From: Sporanaerobium hydrogeniformans
Lineage (GTDB): Bacteria; Bacillota; Clostridia; Lachnospirales; Cellulosilyticaceae
Direction: 5' to 3'
Assembly (NCBI RefSeq): GCF_002735925.1
Contig: NZ_PEDL01000006.1
Span: 93,547 to 157,546, forward strand
Length of the DNA stretch: 64,000 nt
Both the position numbers and the translations under genes were made by a program. Below the pieces are notes generated by a model. The model was not told where the DNA came from. It ran no database searches and saw only the letters and a list, made by a program, of their open reading frames with translations. Shown in pieces: positions 1 through 8,974 of this stretch (positions within the stretch are counted from its first letter, which is position 1; every line of letters begins with the position of its first letter).

Positions 1-805
1 TTTTCTTCATTAAACTGGCTTCTAAGCTCTTTTTTATTTCTTGATTTTGTAAATCAAGCATACAATCAAAGCCTGCTAGAGCTCCTGTATGTGTCACCCA
101 TTCTATAAGCTTTTCTTCATTTCTAAAATGAAACACTCTTTTTCCTTCCTCTGCTCTTAACACTTGAAATCTTGCTTTTTTAAACCATTTTAGAAAAACT
201 AGCTTATTATTAGGATTAGGCAAGTTAAACATAATGCGTTGTATCGTCTCTGGATGTTTTAAAAGAAGACTTGGATAAATCTTTCGTATTTCAGGTAAAG
301 TCTTTTTTGTATTGACTAGCACTCCAAAAATCCCCCCTGGCTTTAAGATTCGGTAAACCTCTTTTATAATTTGACGAGGTGGTTGATATTTAATAGCCCA
401 ACAACAAATGACTCCATCTAAACTCTCATCGGGTTGCTCCTTTAAAAAACCTAGCATATCCTTTTGAATAAAGCTTGCAGTTCTCATTTGCTTCTTTTTT
501 GCTTCTTCCAACATCCCCTTTGAAATATCTACTAAGTAAAACTGAGCTTGCGTATAAACCCTTGCTAACACCTCACTATTATAACCTGTCCCACATGCTA
601 AATCTAATAAACCTTTAGTATCAGTGGGCAATGCCTCTATAAAAGCGTTTAAAACCTCATCATTATAGACATGCATCTCCTTCAAAAATGTGTTTTCATA
701 ACAGTCACTTACAAAAGTATACGCCTTACCTATATCCTCTGCCCTTACTACTTTCCTTTGTATTCCCAGAAGGAATATTTTTTTAATAAGTTCTATTAAC
801 TTCAT
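1..805 (-). CDS. Class I SAM-dependent methyltransferase (C-terminus off the window)
   Basis: Open frame read from the ATG at 805 to the window edge, 268 residues visible, no stop reached. The SAM-binding glycine motif DLACGTGYN lies at about residues 68-76. An acidic residue (VDIS) follows the next strand, and the motif-IV/post-motif region reads LKPGGIFGVLVN, as in Methyltransf_11/25 enzymes. The substrate cannot be told. The start overlaps the 3' end of the upstream methyltransferase gene (stop at 783) by 23 bases, so the two are probably co-translated. The fold is clear; the function beyond that is unknown. Confidence 0.8.
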   Translation of the reverse strand, partial: MKLIELIKKIFLLGIQRKVVRAEDIGKAYTFVSDCYENTFLKEMHVYNDEVLNAFIEALPTDTKGLLDLACGTGYNSEVLARVYTQAQFYLVDISKGMLEEAKKKQMRTASFIQKDMLGFLKEQPDESLDGVICCWAIKYQPPRQIIKEVYRILKPGGIFGVLVNTKKTLPEIRKIYPSLLLKHPETIQRIMFNLPNPNNKLVFLKWFKKARFQVLRAEEGKRVFHFRNEEKLIEWVTHTGALAGFDCMLDLQNQEIKKSLEASLMKK

Positions 806-1391
806 CCTTCCCCCTCTTTTCTCCTTTATAAAGCATTTCTGCTCCATAACTTAACTGTAATTCTTCCTCTCTAAAATAAGGTGTGCAAAGTAGCTGCAAG
901 CTTTCCGGTGTAAAGAAATGACATCTCTCAAAGCATAATCTCTCAAAACAGTAGATTGTTTTTGCCTTTAATGTTCTACTATTAAATTCCCAAATTAGAA
1001 TTTTACCCTTCTCTTTTAAATACCTATGGCTTAACTTTATGACTTCATCTACTCTCCTCATATGGTGAAGTGCATCTCTTATAATGATGTAATCAAAATA
1101 CTCTTCCTGAAGCTCATCCTCTAGTTCCTCTAATACTTTTGCATAGATTCTTATATGTTTGTTTTTTTCCCTTGCTTTTTGTACCATTTGCAAAGAAGGG
1201 TCTATAAGCGTTACCTCTGCTCCCTTCAGCTGTAGTAAATTGGCTAGCGTTCCCGTTCCTCCTCCTATATCTAATATCTTTTTACCTTCTACATTGCCTA
1301 AGCTTTTTAATATTTCGTCATTTTTATCTAAGTTAAATTTTTTCATAAAGCCATCATACAGACCCGCATAATATTTGAATAAATAAGCCAT
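783..1391 (-). CDS. Class I SAM-dependent methyltransferase
   Basis: A 202-residue protein with motif I ILDIGGGTGTLA near residue 40, the acidic end of strand 2 (LIDPS), IIIRDALHHM and the LKEKGKILIWEF strand, typical of small UbiE/Methyltransf_11-like enzymes. I start at the ATG at 1391, which has AGGAG six bases upstream; an ATG two codons earlier sits directly on that ribosome site. It overlaps the next methyltransferase gene. The substrate is unknown. The terminator at 1405-1456 separates it from the upstream PadR operon, so it may have its own promoter or depend on read-through. Confidence 0.8.
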   Translation of the reverse strand: MAYLFKYYAGLYDGFMKKFNLDKNDEILKSLGNVEGKKILDIGGGTGTLANLLQLKGAEVTLIDPSLQMVQKAREKNKHIRIYAKVLEELEDELQEEYFDYIIIRDALHHMRRVDEVIKLSHRYLKEKGKILIWEFNSRTLKAKTIYCFERLCFERCHFFTPESLQLLCTPYFREEELQLSYGAEMLYKGEKRGKDEVNRTY

Positions 1392-1404
1392 TCGCATCTC
1401 CTAT

Positions 1405-1456
1405 AAAAAAAGTCAGCAATTTCCCCAAGATTTTTTCTTGTTTACATTTGCTGACT
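1405..1456 (-). terminator. Intrinsic terminator after the PadR operon
   Basis: On the minus strand a 9-base stem (AGTCAGCAA paired with TTGCTGACT) is followed by a run of six T. It lies just downstream of the RseC-like gene and marks the end of the PadR operon. Confidence 0.7.
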
Positions 1457-1467
1457 TACTTTCGTAT

Positions 1468-1887
1468 TTATAACTCCCTGATTTTAGTGATGTAAGGTAA
1501 CATATTTTGATACTTTTTCTTTTTTTCATGCTTATAAATATAAAAGCATCCACCCACCATTCCAACCAAACCAGTTAAAATCATGATAAGCTCTTGCCAA
1601 GTATCTCCTAAGCCTTTAGCTAATAAGTACCCTATTCCCACTCCTCCTAAAAGCCCTACCAAAGGAATCCCATATAAAATATAGGTTGCCTTTAAAAAAG
1701 TAGTTGGATTCAGTTCTAAATCGACTTCATCGCCTTCTTCTGCCTTGCAGGCATTAACACATTTTAGGATACAGTTTTTACTTCCATGTACCATATCACA
1801 GGCATGGCAATCTCCACACATTTCTTGTCTTTCAATCACGACAATAGCATAATCACCTTCAATACTTTTCACTCTTCCATAGGGCAT
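1468..1887 (-). CDS. RseC/MucC-family (SoxR-reducing type) membrane protein
   Basis: A 139-residue protein. The N-terminal half has six cysteines at about 24, 27, 30, 39, 43 and 47 (MCGDCHAC then NCILKCVNAC), resembling the cysteine-rich cytoplasmic part of RseC/RsxC-associated proteins. Two membrane segments follow at about 68-92 and 98-118, then a lysine-rich tail. In other bacteria such proteins act with Rnf/Rsx electron-transfer complexes or reduce SoxR. No rnf genes are in this window, so the partner is unknown. It is the last gene of the PadR-headed operon, 11 bases after the upstream stop. Confidence 0.7.
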   Translation of the reverse strand: MPYGRVKSIEGDYAIVVIERQEMCGDCHACDMVHGSKNCILKCVNACKAEEGDEVDLELNPTTFLKATYILYGIPLVGLLGGVGIGYLLAKGLGDTWQELIMILTGLVGMVGGCFYIYKHEKKKKYQNMLPYITKIREL

Positions 1888-1898
1888 AACTAACCTCC

Positions 1899-2552
1899 TT
1901 ATTCATCTTGATCCTCTAAATGCTGTTTAAATAAACTTCTAATAACAAAAACAACCCCTACTATAATAAGTATAATACACATACCTTGCAAAGCCATGTT
2001 CTTAACCAGAGGGCTTAAAGTCATAGCTATACTATAGACTCCAGAACCACCAAACACCAAAGCAGGGATGAGTGGCCAACTTTGTCTTTCTAAAATTAAA
2101 ATAAGCAGAAAGGCAAGGGCTGTAAAAAGGAAGAGCGCACCTATTGATAAACTAAATCCTCTTATATACATGGGGTCTCTAAAAAAGAAATACAGTCCCC
2201 ATAAAGTAAACAAAGAACCCATGATAGATAAAACTGACTTTTTCTTTGCTAAATAAGCTCCTAAAAGCATGCTACCTGGAATAAAGAAAAAACGTGCTAA
2301 ATAAGTAGACGCACCTATCATACGTCCCACAATAAGCATTCCTCCATTAGCAGCAAAAAAGATACCTAATAAAAGAAGTATTAAATCACGACGTTTTATA
2401 TAAATAATTAAAAATACAAATGCAAGAACAACATTTACAATTTCACTTAAATAAGCTGTTGGGAGCATCCCATTAAGCTGTAATAAGGCTACTGCACCTA
2501 TAAGGATACATATTAATCCTATATATAATAAGGTATTTTTTTTATATGACAT
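1899..2552 (-). CDS. Multi-pass membrane protein of unknown function (LiaF/DUF5668-like)
   Basis: A 217-residue protein that is mostly hydrophobic, with about seven predicted membrane segments separated by short KKK or RR turns, for example KRRDLI and AKKKSV. It looks like the membrane half of LiaF-type proteins or DUF5668, which often accompany DUF4097 proteins in cell-envelope stress operons. It begins one base after the stop of the DUF4097 gene, so it is translationally linked. No catalytic motif is visible, and family placement rests on topology and neighbours only. Confidence 0.5.
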   Translation of the reverse strand: MSYKKNTLLYIGLICILIGAVALLQLNGMLPTAYLSEIVNVVLAFVFLIIYIKRRDLILLLLGIFFAANGGMLIVGRMIGASTYLARFFFIPGSMLLGAYLAKKKSVLSIMGSLFTLWGLYFFFRDPMYIRGFSLSIGALFLFTALAFLLILILERQSWPLIPALVFGGSGVYSIAMTLSPLVKNMALQGMCIILIIVGVVFVIRSLFKQHLEDQDE

Positions 2553-2553
2553 T

Positions 2554-3531
2554 TTAATCCTCCTCTATCTCTCTTCGATTCACCTCAATGTCACCTGATT
2601 GGGTTCGGAGCGTTAGCTTAGCTTTTGGATTCGTTCCAAAAGTTGCTTCTCCACTTTTACTTACCTGCTCCTTATTATTCAAACGCATATTTCCTTCCAA
2701 GTCCCCCGAGACAGTATACGCTTCAATTTGACCTTCGAAATCTGCTGCTAACCTTACCTCTATCTCTCCCGATTCTGTACTCAAATCTGCTTTGCCCATA
2801 AGCTCCTCGTAGGTAACGTATATGTCACCTGAACTAGACCACATTTCTCCAGCACCCTTTAATTTTCTTATTTCTATATCTCCTGAAGCTGTTTCCAAAG
2901 AACCTTCTCCCTCTAGCTTCCTAATATAAATATCCCCTGAAGAAGTTTTTACTTTATAATCTAACGCTTTTACTTCCCCCATTTCAACTGTTCCTGATTG
3001 GGTGATACATTCTAATTTTTTTATCTCATAGGTAGCATTTAAAGAAATATCTCCTGAAGAAGTCTTTACTTTTAAATTACCATCATAACTTCTAGGAAGT
3101 GCTATTTCTATATGATAATTAATAGGAAGGAAGTTAAAGCCTCCCCACTTTTGCCCTTCATCCCCTCCTTGAATAATTACCCTACCATTAGATTCTTTCA
3201 TACTAAAAAGATAATGCTCATCAACTTTTTTATTATTAAACTGAATGATTTCTAAGTACTCCTTGTCACTTGGCACTAAAAGAATATCCGCTTGTTCAAA
3301 GTTTATCTCAATATCCTCAATAGCATGAAGTATTTGTTGTTCTCTTTTATTTTCTATTCGTGTCTTATTAAGTTTCCCTTTCCAACTCAAATCATTTCCA
3401 TGCCACTTAAAAAGAATACTCTCTTTTTGCAAATGATTTTTTCCTATAAAAGTTAAGGCTATAATAAGAATAACTAATACAACAATCAAAAGAATTAGTT
3501 CGATCATTTGAATAATCCTAACCTTTTTCAT
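2554..3531 (-). CDS. DUF4097-family beta-strand repeat protein, membrane anchored
   Basis: A 325-residue protein with one N-terminal membrane anchor (about residues 8-28, rich in I, L and V) and an extracytoplasmic domain. The domain repeats a motif of the form SGDI or SGEI at spacings of about 15-22 residues (TSSGDISL, SGDIYI, SGDIEIR, SSSGDIYV, SGEIEVR, SGDLEG, SGDIEVN). This is the signature of the DUF4097 right-handed beta-helix, also called putative adhesin. It sits in the middle of a PadR operon, a common arrangement in Firmicutes linked to envelope stress sensing. Its biochemical role is not established. Confidence 0.8.
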   Translation of the reverse strand: MKKVRIIQMIELILLIVVLVILIIALTFIGKNHLQKESILFKWHGNDLSWKGKLNKTRIENKREQQILHAIEDIEINFEQADILLVPSDKEYLEIIQFNNKKVDEHYLFSMKESNGRVIIQGGDEGQKWGGFNFLPINYHIEIALPRSYDGNLKVKTSSGDISLNATYEIKKLECITQSGTVEMGEVKALDYKVKTSSGDIYIRKLEGEGSLETASGDIEIRKLKGAGEMWSSSGDIYVTYEELMGKADLSTESGEIEVRLAADFEGQIEAYTVSGDLEGNMRLNNKEQVSKSGEATFGTNPKAKLTLRTQSGDIEVNRREIEED

Positions 3532-3535
3532 TACT

Positions 3536-4201
3536 CTATTCCTTCCTATTTGACAAACTAAAGATTAAATGGATAATTTGTTGAAGCACTGCACCTATGA
3601 TAAAAATAATCCACGAAAAAGCCCAAATACCAAATATGAAGCTTACTAGTAAATAAATAACTGTCACTAGTGTCCACATAATGGAGTTAATGGACTGATA
3701 AAGTTCTTTTTTATATTTACTGTTTTGATTCCATTCTTTAAACTCCTCTACTAAAGTATCCTCTTCCTTTTTATAGCTAGGTTGTGCCATAAAATGATAA
3801 ATAAGAAGGCAAGTAGGGATTGTTATTGTAAAAAGAAATAATACGATTGAAAGTATATCATCTAACCTTAAAAGCTCTGTACATACTATCAGTACAATCA
3901 CACTAAAAATATAAAGTCCTACTGAAGCTGAGACTACAAGTGCAGTTTTCTTTCGACTTATTAGTTCCTTCTCCTGATCGAAAGGACTACTGTGCTTAAG
4001 TCCTCTAATAAGTTCATCTATATCTCCTATTCCTGCAATAACGCTATTATATGCTTCTTCTGATGTACGTCCATTTGCTACTAGGTCATTGTACTTTTCT
4101 GTCAAATTACTTATAAGCTCCTCTTTTAATTCAGATGCCTTTTTTGTCTGTGGCGCCTCTTCAAAAAGAGCTTCTACTCTATCTCTTAATTTGTCATCCA
4201 T
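3536..4201 (-). CDS. DUF1700-like membrane protein with permease-prefix domain
   Basis: A 221-residue protein. The N-terminal 80 residues are soluble and helical (KASELKEELISNLTEKYNDL, then GRTSEEAYNSVIAGIGDIDEL), matching the permease-prefix or DUF1700/HAAS helical domain. Four hydrophobic segments follow. Genes of this type normally sit between a PadR regulator and a DUF4097 gene, as here. The start is 29 bases after the PadR stop. The helical prefix is thought to interact with the regulator or partner membrane proteins, but that is inference from the family. Confidence 0.7.
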   Translation of the reverse strand: MDDKLRDRVEALFEEAPQTKKASELKEELISNLTEKYNDLVANGRTSEEAYNSVIAGIGDIDELIRGLKHSSPFDQEKELISRKKTALVVSASVGLYIFSVIVLIVCTELLRLDDILSIVLFLFTITIPTCLLIYHFMAQPSYKKEEDTLVEEFKEWNQNSKYKKELYQSINSIMWTLVTVIYLLVSFIFGIWAFSWIIFIIGAVLQQIIHLIFSLSNRKE

Positions 4202-4230
4202 ACTATTTCCTCCCTTATCCCTCTTTTTAC

Positions 4231-4551
4231 TTAGATCAATTTATCAATTAACCTCTTTGCCTCTTCCCAATCTCTTTTATTGTCTTCATAGGCTTTACGC
4301 CCTTGAGGTGTAATTGTATAATACCGTCTTCTTGCTCCTGTTGTTTCATCCCCCCAATAAGATAGAATATAACCGGATTGCTCTAAACGCCTAAACGCAC
4401 TATACAAGGTTGCTTCTTTTAATTCATATTGATTATCGGTCTTGTCTTGTATGGATTTATTAATTTCATAACCATAGCTATCTTTTGTCATTAGGTGAGC
4501 CAATATAATCGTCTCTGTATGTCCTCGTATTAAATCAGATGTTATAGACAT
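4231..4551 (-). CDS. PadR-family transcriptional regulator
   Basis: A 106-residue winged-helix protein. LIRGHTETIILAHL and DSYGYEINKSI form the first helices, ELKEATLYSAFRRLEQSGYI is the recognition helix, and WGDETTGARRRYYTITPQGR is the wing. This is the complete PadR domain with a short C-terminal helix (subfamily 2). It heads the operon running down to 1468 and probably represses it. An imperfect palindrome 20 bases upstream of the start is a likely operator. Confidence 0.9.
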   Translation of the reverse strand: MSITSDLIRGHTETIILAHLMTKDSYGYEINKSIQDKTDNQYELKEATLYSAFRRLEQSGYILSYWGDETTGARRRYYTITPQGRKAYEDNKRDWEEAKRLIDKLI

Positions 4552-4571
4552 AACTCCCCTCTCTTTCCTTT

Positions 4572-4592
4572 GTATAATACTTAGTTATATAC
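4572..4592. promoter_or_regulatory. Putative PadR operator
   Basis: A 21-base imperfect palindrome reading GTATA-n2-ACT-n-AGT-n2-TATAC lies 20 bases upstream of the padR start codon, where an autoregulatory operator would sit. Assignment rests on symmetry and position; no other copy is seen in the window. Confidence 0.45.
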
Positions 4593-4639
4593 TATCACCA
4601 GATACCTCATGTGATGAAGTATTATACGCCTATAATAAT

Positions 4640-4670
4640 AAAATATACCTCACCTGTCAAGGTATATTTT
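4640..4670 (-). terminator. Hairpin overlapping the stop of the DHH gene
   Basis: AAAATATACCT pairs with AGGTATATTTT across a 9-base loop, overlapping the DHH-protein stop codon. The sequence that follows on the minus strand is A/T-rich rather than a clean T run, so it is a weak terminator candidate. Confidence 0.45.
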
Positions 4671-6149
4671 ATAACGCTTTTCAAATACTTCCTTATTAAT
4701 AATATCAATATCTCTAAGGTTATCCTTTATAACAATCAAATAATCTCCTGGCTTACCATAGATATAGCGCTGTCTATCCCACCAGGTAAAGAGTTTTGCA
4801 CCTTTTGTAAGTGCTTTCGCAAAAACATAGCTCTCTCCCTTTGTTCTACACTTATAAGTATGTTCTTTTAAAGGGAATGTTACTTTGCCCTGCTTATTAC
4901 GTGCATTAGGAAAATAACTAAAATCCAAATCTAAGTCTTCATCTAACCTTACATAGTTTTCTTCAAACTTTTCTTTAGTAATAGGGCGAATCTCACCTCT
5001 TAATCCAATGAGCATATAAAGATTAGGTGTGATCTCTAAATCAATATCGCCTTCTATAGTTCGAACACAAACTGTTGTATTGAGTGGAAAAACTTCACAC
5101 AAAGGTACCATCCCTGTGCAAACAGGCTCCCCTTTATAAGTTTTAAAAGTACTTACATCTATAATTGTATCCATAGCATCAATTACTTCAAAGGATTTAT
5201 AATAGTTAGTAAGACGTCTTAAGAAAAATTCATCTGCATTAAGATGGGCATTTTTTTCATTAAACTCCTTATTGTTAATAAAGCCACCTGCTTTATCCAA
5301 GTTCCCCCCACCAGAGCCCATTTCATCACATAAATAATTAGCTAGTTCATTGGCCATTACTTCTTTCACACAGCTTCTTACAGAAAACTTAATACCATGG
5401 ATTGTCTGATTATACACTAAACATACATTAACGCTATCTACTTGAATAGCTAAATCACTTATAAAACCAAGTATATTAGGATCACACTCTTGCGCCTTAA
5501 CTACTACAAACTTATTAGCAACATTATAAGAATGTCGAATAAGAGCCATACCTGCAATTTCTAGCTCTGATAGCGTTAAAACAGCATTTTTTAGCTGGCG
5601 AATAAGTGCTTCATCTACTCGAAGTTCATCTCGCATATCCTTATCAAAAGGGTGCCTTACTTCTGAAAAACCTGCACTGTCTGTAAATAATCCATAATAA
5701 AGTGCTGTCGCTACCGTATACCATTTATTAATATCTATTCCTTCTTCTACAAACATTTGCCATACTACTGTACATGTACTTGCAAGCCCTTGCCTAATTT
5801 CTTTTGCATCAAATTCTCTACTTTCCTCTTCATGATGATCAATTACAACAACATAAGGTGCTTCAAACCGTGTTACATTTCCCGCTCCATATTGACAATC
5901 CACAGTTATAAGTAATTCTTTAATCTCCAGATTTTGAACATGTTCAAGTGGAATATCTAACTTTTCCACCATAAGACAGACATTAGGTTTTGTTATCTTT
6001 AAATGTCCTCCATATACAAGCCTTACCCTTTTCCCCTGTTCTTCAAAATATTTATATAAAGCATAGCCTGCCCCTATAGTATCAGGATCTGGATTGTCAT
6101 GGCACTGAATGACAATATCTTGATATTTAGTGAGTTGTGATAACTTCAT
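4650..6149 (-). CDS. DHH-family phosphoesterase
   Basis: A 499-residue protein. The N-terminal DHH domain shows the metal-binding motifs CHDNPDPDTIGAG (residue ~16), VDCQYG (~83) and VIDHHEEE (~102), and the DHHA1-type domain has GSGGGNLDKAGG around residue 280. This is the architecture of RecJ/NrnA-like nucleases, but it is longer: about 170 extra C-terminal residues (from about 330) have no motif I recognise. It probably hydrolyses a phosphodiester in a nucleotide or oligonucleotide. The start is supported by GGAGAGGA upstream. It is monocistronic and divergent from the threonine ammonia-lyase gene. Confidence 0.75.
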   Translation of the reverse strand: MKLSQLTKYQDIVIQCHDNPDPDTIGAGYALYKYFEEQGKRVRLVYGGHLKITKPNVCLMVEKLDIPLEHVQNLEIKELLITVDCQYGAGNVTRFEAPYVVVIDHHEEESREFDAKEIRQGLASTCTVVWQMFVEEGIDINKWYTVATALYYGLFTDSAGFSEVRHPFDKDMRDELRVDEALIRQLKNAVLTLSELEIAGMALIRHSYNVANKFVVVKAQECDPNILGFISDLAIQVDSVNVCLVYNQTIHGIKFSVRSCVKEVMANELANYLCDEMGSGGGNLDKAGGFINNKEFNEKNAHLNADEFFLRRLTNYYKSFEVIDAMDTIIDVSTFKTYKGEPVCTGMVPLCEVFPLNTTVCVRTIEGDIDLEITPNLYMLIGLRGEIRPITKEKFEENYVRLDEDLDLDFSYFPNARNKQGKVTFPLKEHTYKCRTKGESYVFAKALTKGAKLFTWWDRQRYIYGKPGDYLIVIKDNLRDIDIINKEVFEKRYKIYLDR

Positions 6150-6409
6150 TTTAATCCTCTCCGTTATATATTTTTTATTTATAACCTACTCGCCCTTAAC
6201 TTTTAACTTCCTTTCTATTATACACTACTTATATCCACTAAATCTCTTGTTTTAACAGATTTATACTTGTTTTTATATTTATATAACTTATTTAATTTGC
6301 TCATTATTCATTTTAATATTTACTTTTATCTTCTTAATTGATTATAATAAATAAGTAAATTTTTCACTTTTACACAAAAACTAATCATTTGCCAGTGAGG
6401 AGATTAATT
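6150..6409. other. Divergent intergenic region, A/T-rich
   Basis: This gap separates the DHH gene (minus) from the threonine ammonia-lyase gene (plus). A TATAAT is present at 6343-6348 about 60 bases before the plus-strand start, but I see no convincing -35 partner. There is no riboswitch or T-box signature. Confidence 0.4.
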
Positions 6410-7630
6410 ATGTCTAACCCCTTTGATTTACTTAACTTACAAGATATTTTAGACGCTAGAGAACGTATTAAAGATACATGTATTTACACCAAGCTTATTC
6501 GTAGTCGTGACCTAAGTAAAGAATTTAAAAATGAAATTTATTTAAAACCTGAGAATTTACAGTTAACAGGTGCCTTTAAATTAAGAGGTGCCTTCAATAA
6601 AATTAGCAAGCTTTCACAAGAGGAGAAAAACCATGGACTCATTGCCTCCTCTGCTGGAAATCATGCGCAAGGCGTAGCCTTCTCCGGACAAGCACTTGGT
6701 ATTCCTGTTACTATTGTCATGCCTAAGACTACACCTCTTATCAAGGTACAAGCTACTAAAAATCTAGGTGCTAATGTGGTACTTGCAGGCGATGTTTATG
6801 ACGAAGCCTATGACGAAGCGCGTCGTTTGGAAAAAGAAAAGGGTTATACCTTCATCCATCCTTTTGATGATTTGGATGTGATGGCTGGACAAGGTACTAT
6901 TGCTCTTGAAATTCTAGAAGAGCTCCCTCATACAGATATTATCCTTGTCCCTATAGGTGGTGGTGGTCTTATCAGTGGAATTGCTGTTGCTGCTAAAGCA
7001 ATAAACCCTACTATTCAAATTATCGGTGTTGAGTCTACAGGTGCCCAAGCGATGAAGCTTTCCTTAGATTCTGGAAATATTGTTAGTCTTCCTTCTGTGG
7101 ATACTATTGCAGATGGTGCTGCTGTAAGGACACCTGGTACCTTAACCTTTGATATTATTCATCACCTTGTAGACGGTATTATTACCTTAAGTGACCATGA
7201 TTTAATTGAAGCTATCTTCCTTTTAGTTGAAAAACATAAGCTCGTAGCAGAGGCTACAGGAGCTCTTTCAGTAGCTGCCCTTAAAAAGCTCAATGCACAA
7301 AACAAAAAAGTGGTTTCTGTTATAAGTGGTGGTAATATTGATGTACTCACCATGTCGTCCCTTCTTAATCATGGACTTTATTCAAGAGGGCGTCTTTTCT
7401 GCTTCTCTGTTAAACTTAAAGACACTCCAGGTCAACTCTTTAAAATAGCAGAAATACTAGCTAAAGTAGGTGCCAATGTGGTTAAGCTTGACCATAATCA
7501 ATTTAAAGCTTTAGATCGTTTAAAACATGTAGCGCTTGAAGTAACTGTAGAAACCAATGGTCATGAACATATCCAAGAAGTGATTCACACTTTAGAAAAT
7601 GAAGGTTATGTGATTGAAGTTATTTACTAA
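6410..7630 (+). CDS. ilvA: Threonine ammonia-lyase (threonine dehydratase) with ACT domain
   Basis: This PLP enzyme converts L-threonine to 2-oxobutanoate and ammonia, the first step to isoleucine or a catabolic step. The PLP lysine is in TGAFKLRGAF (residue 57), the phosphate-binding glycine loop is PIGGGGLISG (near 184), and NHAQG follows. A single C-terminal ACT domain (about 330-405) has the form VKLKDTPGQLFKIAEIL. At 406 residues it is the medium single-ACT form. I start at ATG 6410 with GAGGAG eight bases upstream, rather than a TTG seven codons earlier. It could serve either biosynthesis or catabolism; no ilv neighbours are present. Confidence 0.9.
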   Translation: MSNPFDLLNLQDILDARERIKDTCIYTKLIRSRDLSKEFKNEIYLKPENLQLTGAFKLRGAFNKISKLSQEEKNHGLIASSAGNHAQGVAFSGQALGIPVTIVMPKTTPLIKVQATKNLGANVVLAGDVYDEAYDEARRLEKEKGYTFIHPFDDLDVMAGQGTIALEILEELPHTDIILVPIGGGGLISGIAVAAKAINPTIQIIGVESTGAQAMKLSLDSGNIVSLPSVDTIADGAAVRTPGTLTFDIIHHLVDGIITLSDHDLIEAIFLLVEKHKLVAEATGALSVAALKKLNAQNKKVVSVISGGNIDVLTMSSLLNHGLYSRGRLFCFSVKLKDTPGQLFKIAEILAKVGANVVKLDHNQFKALDRLKHVALEVTVETNGHEHIQEVIHTLENEGYVIEVIY

Positions 7631-7639
7631 AAATAACAA

Positions 7640-7685
7640 AGAGCCCTTAGATCTCTTCCTTTTTACGAAGAAATCTAAGGGCTCT
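7640..7685. terminator. Bidirectional terminator between ilvA and the glyoxalase gene
   Basis: A perfect 13-base stem (AGAGCCCTTAGAT with ATCTAAGGGCTCT) lies between convergent genes. The T tracts are short on both strands, so efficiency is uncertain. Confidence 0.6.
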
Positions 7686-7729
7686 CTTAACACTCTATAT
7701 CCTTATTTTATTGCTGCTTCATTACCTCA

Positions 7730-8110
7730 TTAAGCGCGAATAACTTCTACTTTATAGCCATCTGGATCTGTTACAAAATAATAGCGTGGCGTTTCTCCAG
7801 GTAACCCTTTTAAATCAGTTACTTCATACCCTAATGCTTTAAGCTCTGCATGAGAAGCCTCTAAATCATCTACAGATACAGCAATATGACTAAAACCATT
7901 TCCTATTTCATAAGGCTTTTCTGGATGATAGTTATACGTAAGCTCTAATTCATAACTCGCTTTGTCATCAGATAAATAGACAAGGGTAAACGCATGTTCT
8001 TTAAAATCCTTACGCCTTGTTTCTTTAAGACCCAATACCTCCCTATAAAACTGAATAGATTTTTCTAAATCCATAACACGTAGACAAGTATGCAACATTC
8101 TATAATTCAT
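7730..8110 (-). CDS. gloA: Lactoylglutathione lyase / VOC-family glyoxalase I
   Basis: A 126-residue VOC protein made of two beta-alpha-beta-beta-beta modules. The metal ligands of glyoxalase I are in place: His in LHTCLRV, Glu in YELELTYN, His in FSHIAVSV and Glu in YKVEVI. It would isomerise the hemithioacetal of methylglyoxal with a thiol. Clostridia often lack glutathione, so another thiol may be the true partner. I place the start at ATG 8110, with AAAGGA nine bases upstream, which gives the usual family length. The frame runs open 22 codons further upstream without a ribosome site. Confidence 0.8.
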   Translation of the reverse strand: MNYRMLHTCLRVMDLEKSIQFYREVLGLKETRRKDFKEHAFTLVYLSDDKASYELELTYNYHPEKPYEIGNGFSHIAVSVDDLEASHAELKALGYEVTDLKGLPGETPRYYFVTDPDGYKVEVIRA

Positions 8111-8189
8111 CTTTTTAATCCTTTCTCTATATGCGCTTACTTCAAGCACTTCATATATTCTTTTGCTTACTAGCAAATACCTTCTTATT

Positions 8190-8948
8190 TTACTCTAAAT
8201 CAATCAAAAGTACTACTGGACAGTGATCTGAACCGAGTATATGAGAGTGAATCTCTGCTCCTTTTAATTTCTTCTCTAAGCGTTTAGAAACAAGGAAGTA
8301 GTCAATACGCCACCCTGCATTATTGGCCCTAGCTTTAAAACGATAGGACCACCAACTATAGGCTCCTTCTTGGTCTGGGAAAAAATAGCGAAAGGTATCA
8401 ATAAAGCCTGCTTCTAGTAACTTCCCAAACTGCTCTCTTTCTTCTTTGCTATAACCTGCATTTTGCTCATTATTCTTTGGATTTTTCAAATCAATAGGCT
8501 GATGTGCCACATTAAGATCTCCACAAACGATAACAGGCTTTTTTTCATCTAGCCGCTGTAAATAAGCCCTAAAATCCTCTTCCCATTCCATACGATAAGA
8601 TAAACGGGCAAGTTCGCTTTGTGAATTAGGAGTATAGACAGTTACTATATAAAATTCTTCAAATTCTAATGTAATCATACGCCCTTCTGTATCATGATGT
8701 GGGATCCCTAATCCATATTGCACCTTAAGAGGTTCTTTTTTGCTAAAAATAGCTGTCCCAGAGTAACCCTTTTTCTCAGCATAATTAAAATATTGAAAAT
8801 AGCCGGGAAGCTCTAGTTCAAGCTGACCTGCTTGTAGTTTGATTTCTTGTAAGCAAACAAAATCTGCATCACTTTCTCTAAAATAATCTAAAAAGCCCTT
8901 GGTGATGCATGCACGTAAGCCATTAACATTCCAAGATATACATTTCAT
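8190..8948 (-). CDS. xth: Exodeoxyribonuclease III (AP endonuclease)
   Basis: A 252-residue exonuclease-endonuclease-phosphatase fold protein. Diagnostic motifs in order: SWNVNGLRA near the N-terminus, LQEIKLQ (metal Glu), VYTPNS, CGDLNVAH (catalytic Asp/Asn), then the DYFLVS and GSDHCPV ends carrying the catalytic Asp-His. It cleaves at abasic sites and removes 3' blocks during base excision repair. Length and motifs match the bacterial ExoA/Xth family. A good ribosome site (AAGGAAAAAA) precedes the ATG. Confidence 0.92.
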   Translation of the reverse strand: MKCISWNVNGLRACITKGFLDYFRESDADFVCLQEIKLQAGQLELELPGYFQYFNYAEKKGYSGTAIFSKKEPLKVQYGLGIPHHDTEGRMITLEFEEFYIVTVYTPNSQSELARLSYRMEWEEDFRAYLQRLDEKKPVIVCGDLNVAHQPIDLKNPKNNEQNAGYSKEEREQFGKLLEAGFIDTFRYFFPDQEGAYSWWSYRFKARANNAGWRIDYFLVSKRLEKKLKGAEIHSHILGSDHCPVVLLIDLE

Positions 8949-8974
8949 ACTTTTTTCCTTTCCTTTTAAATACT

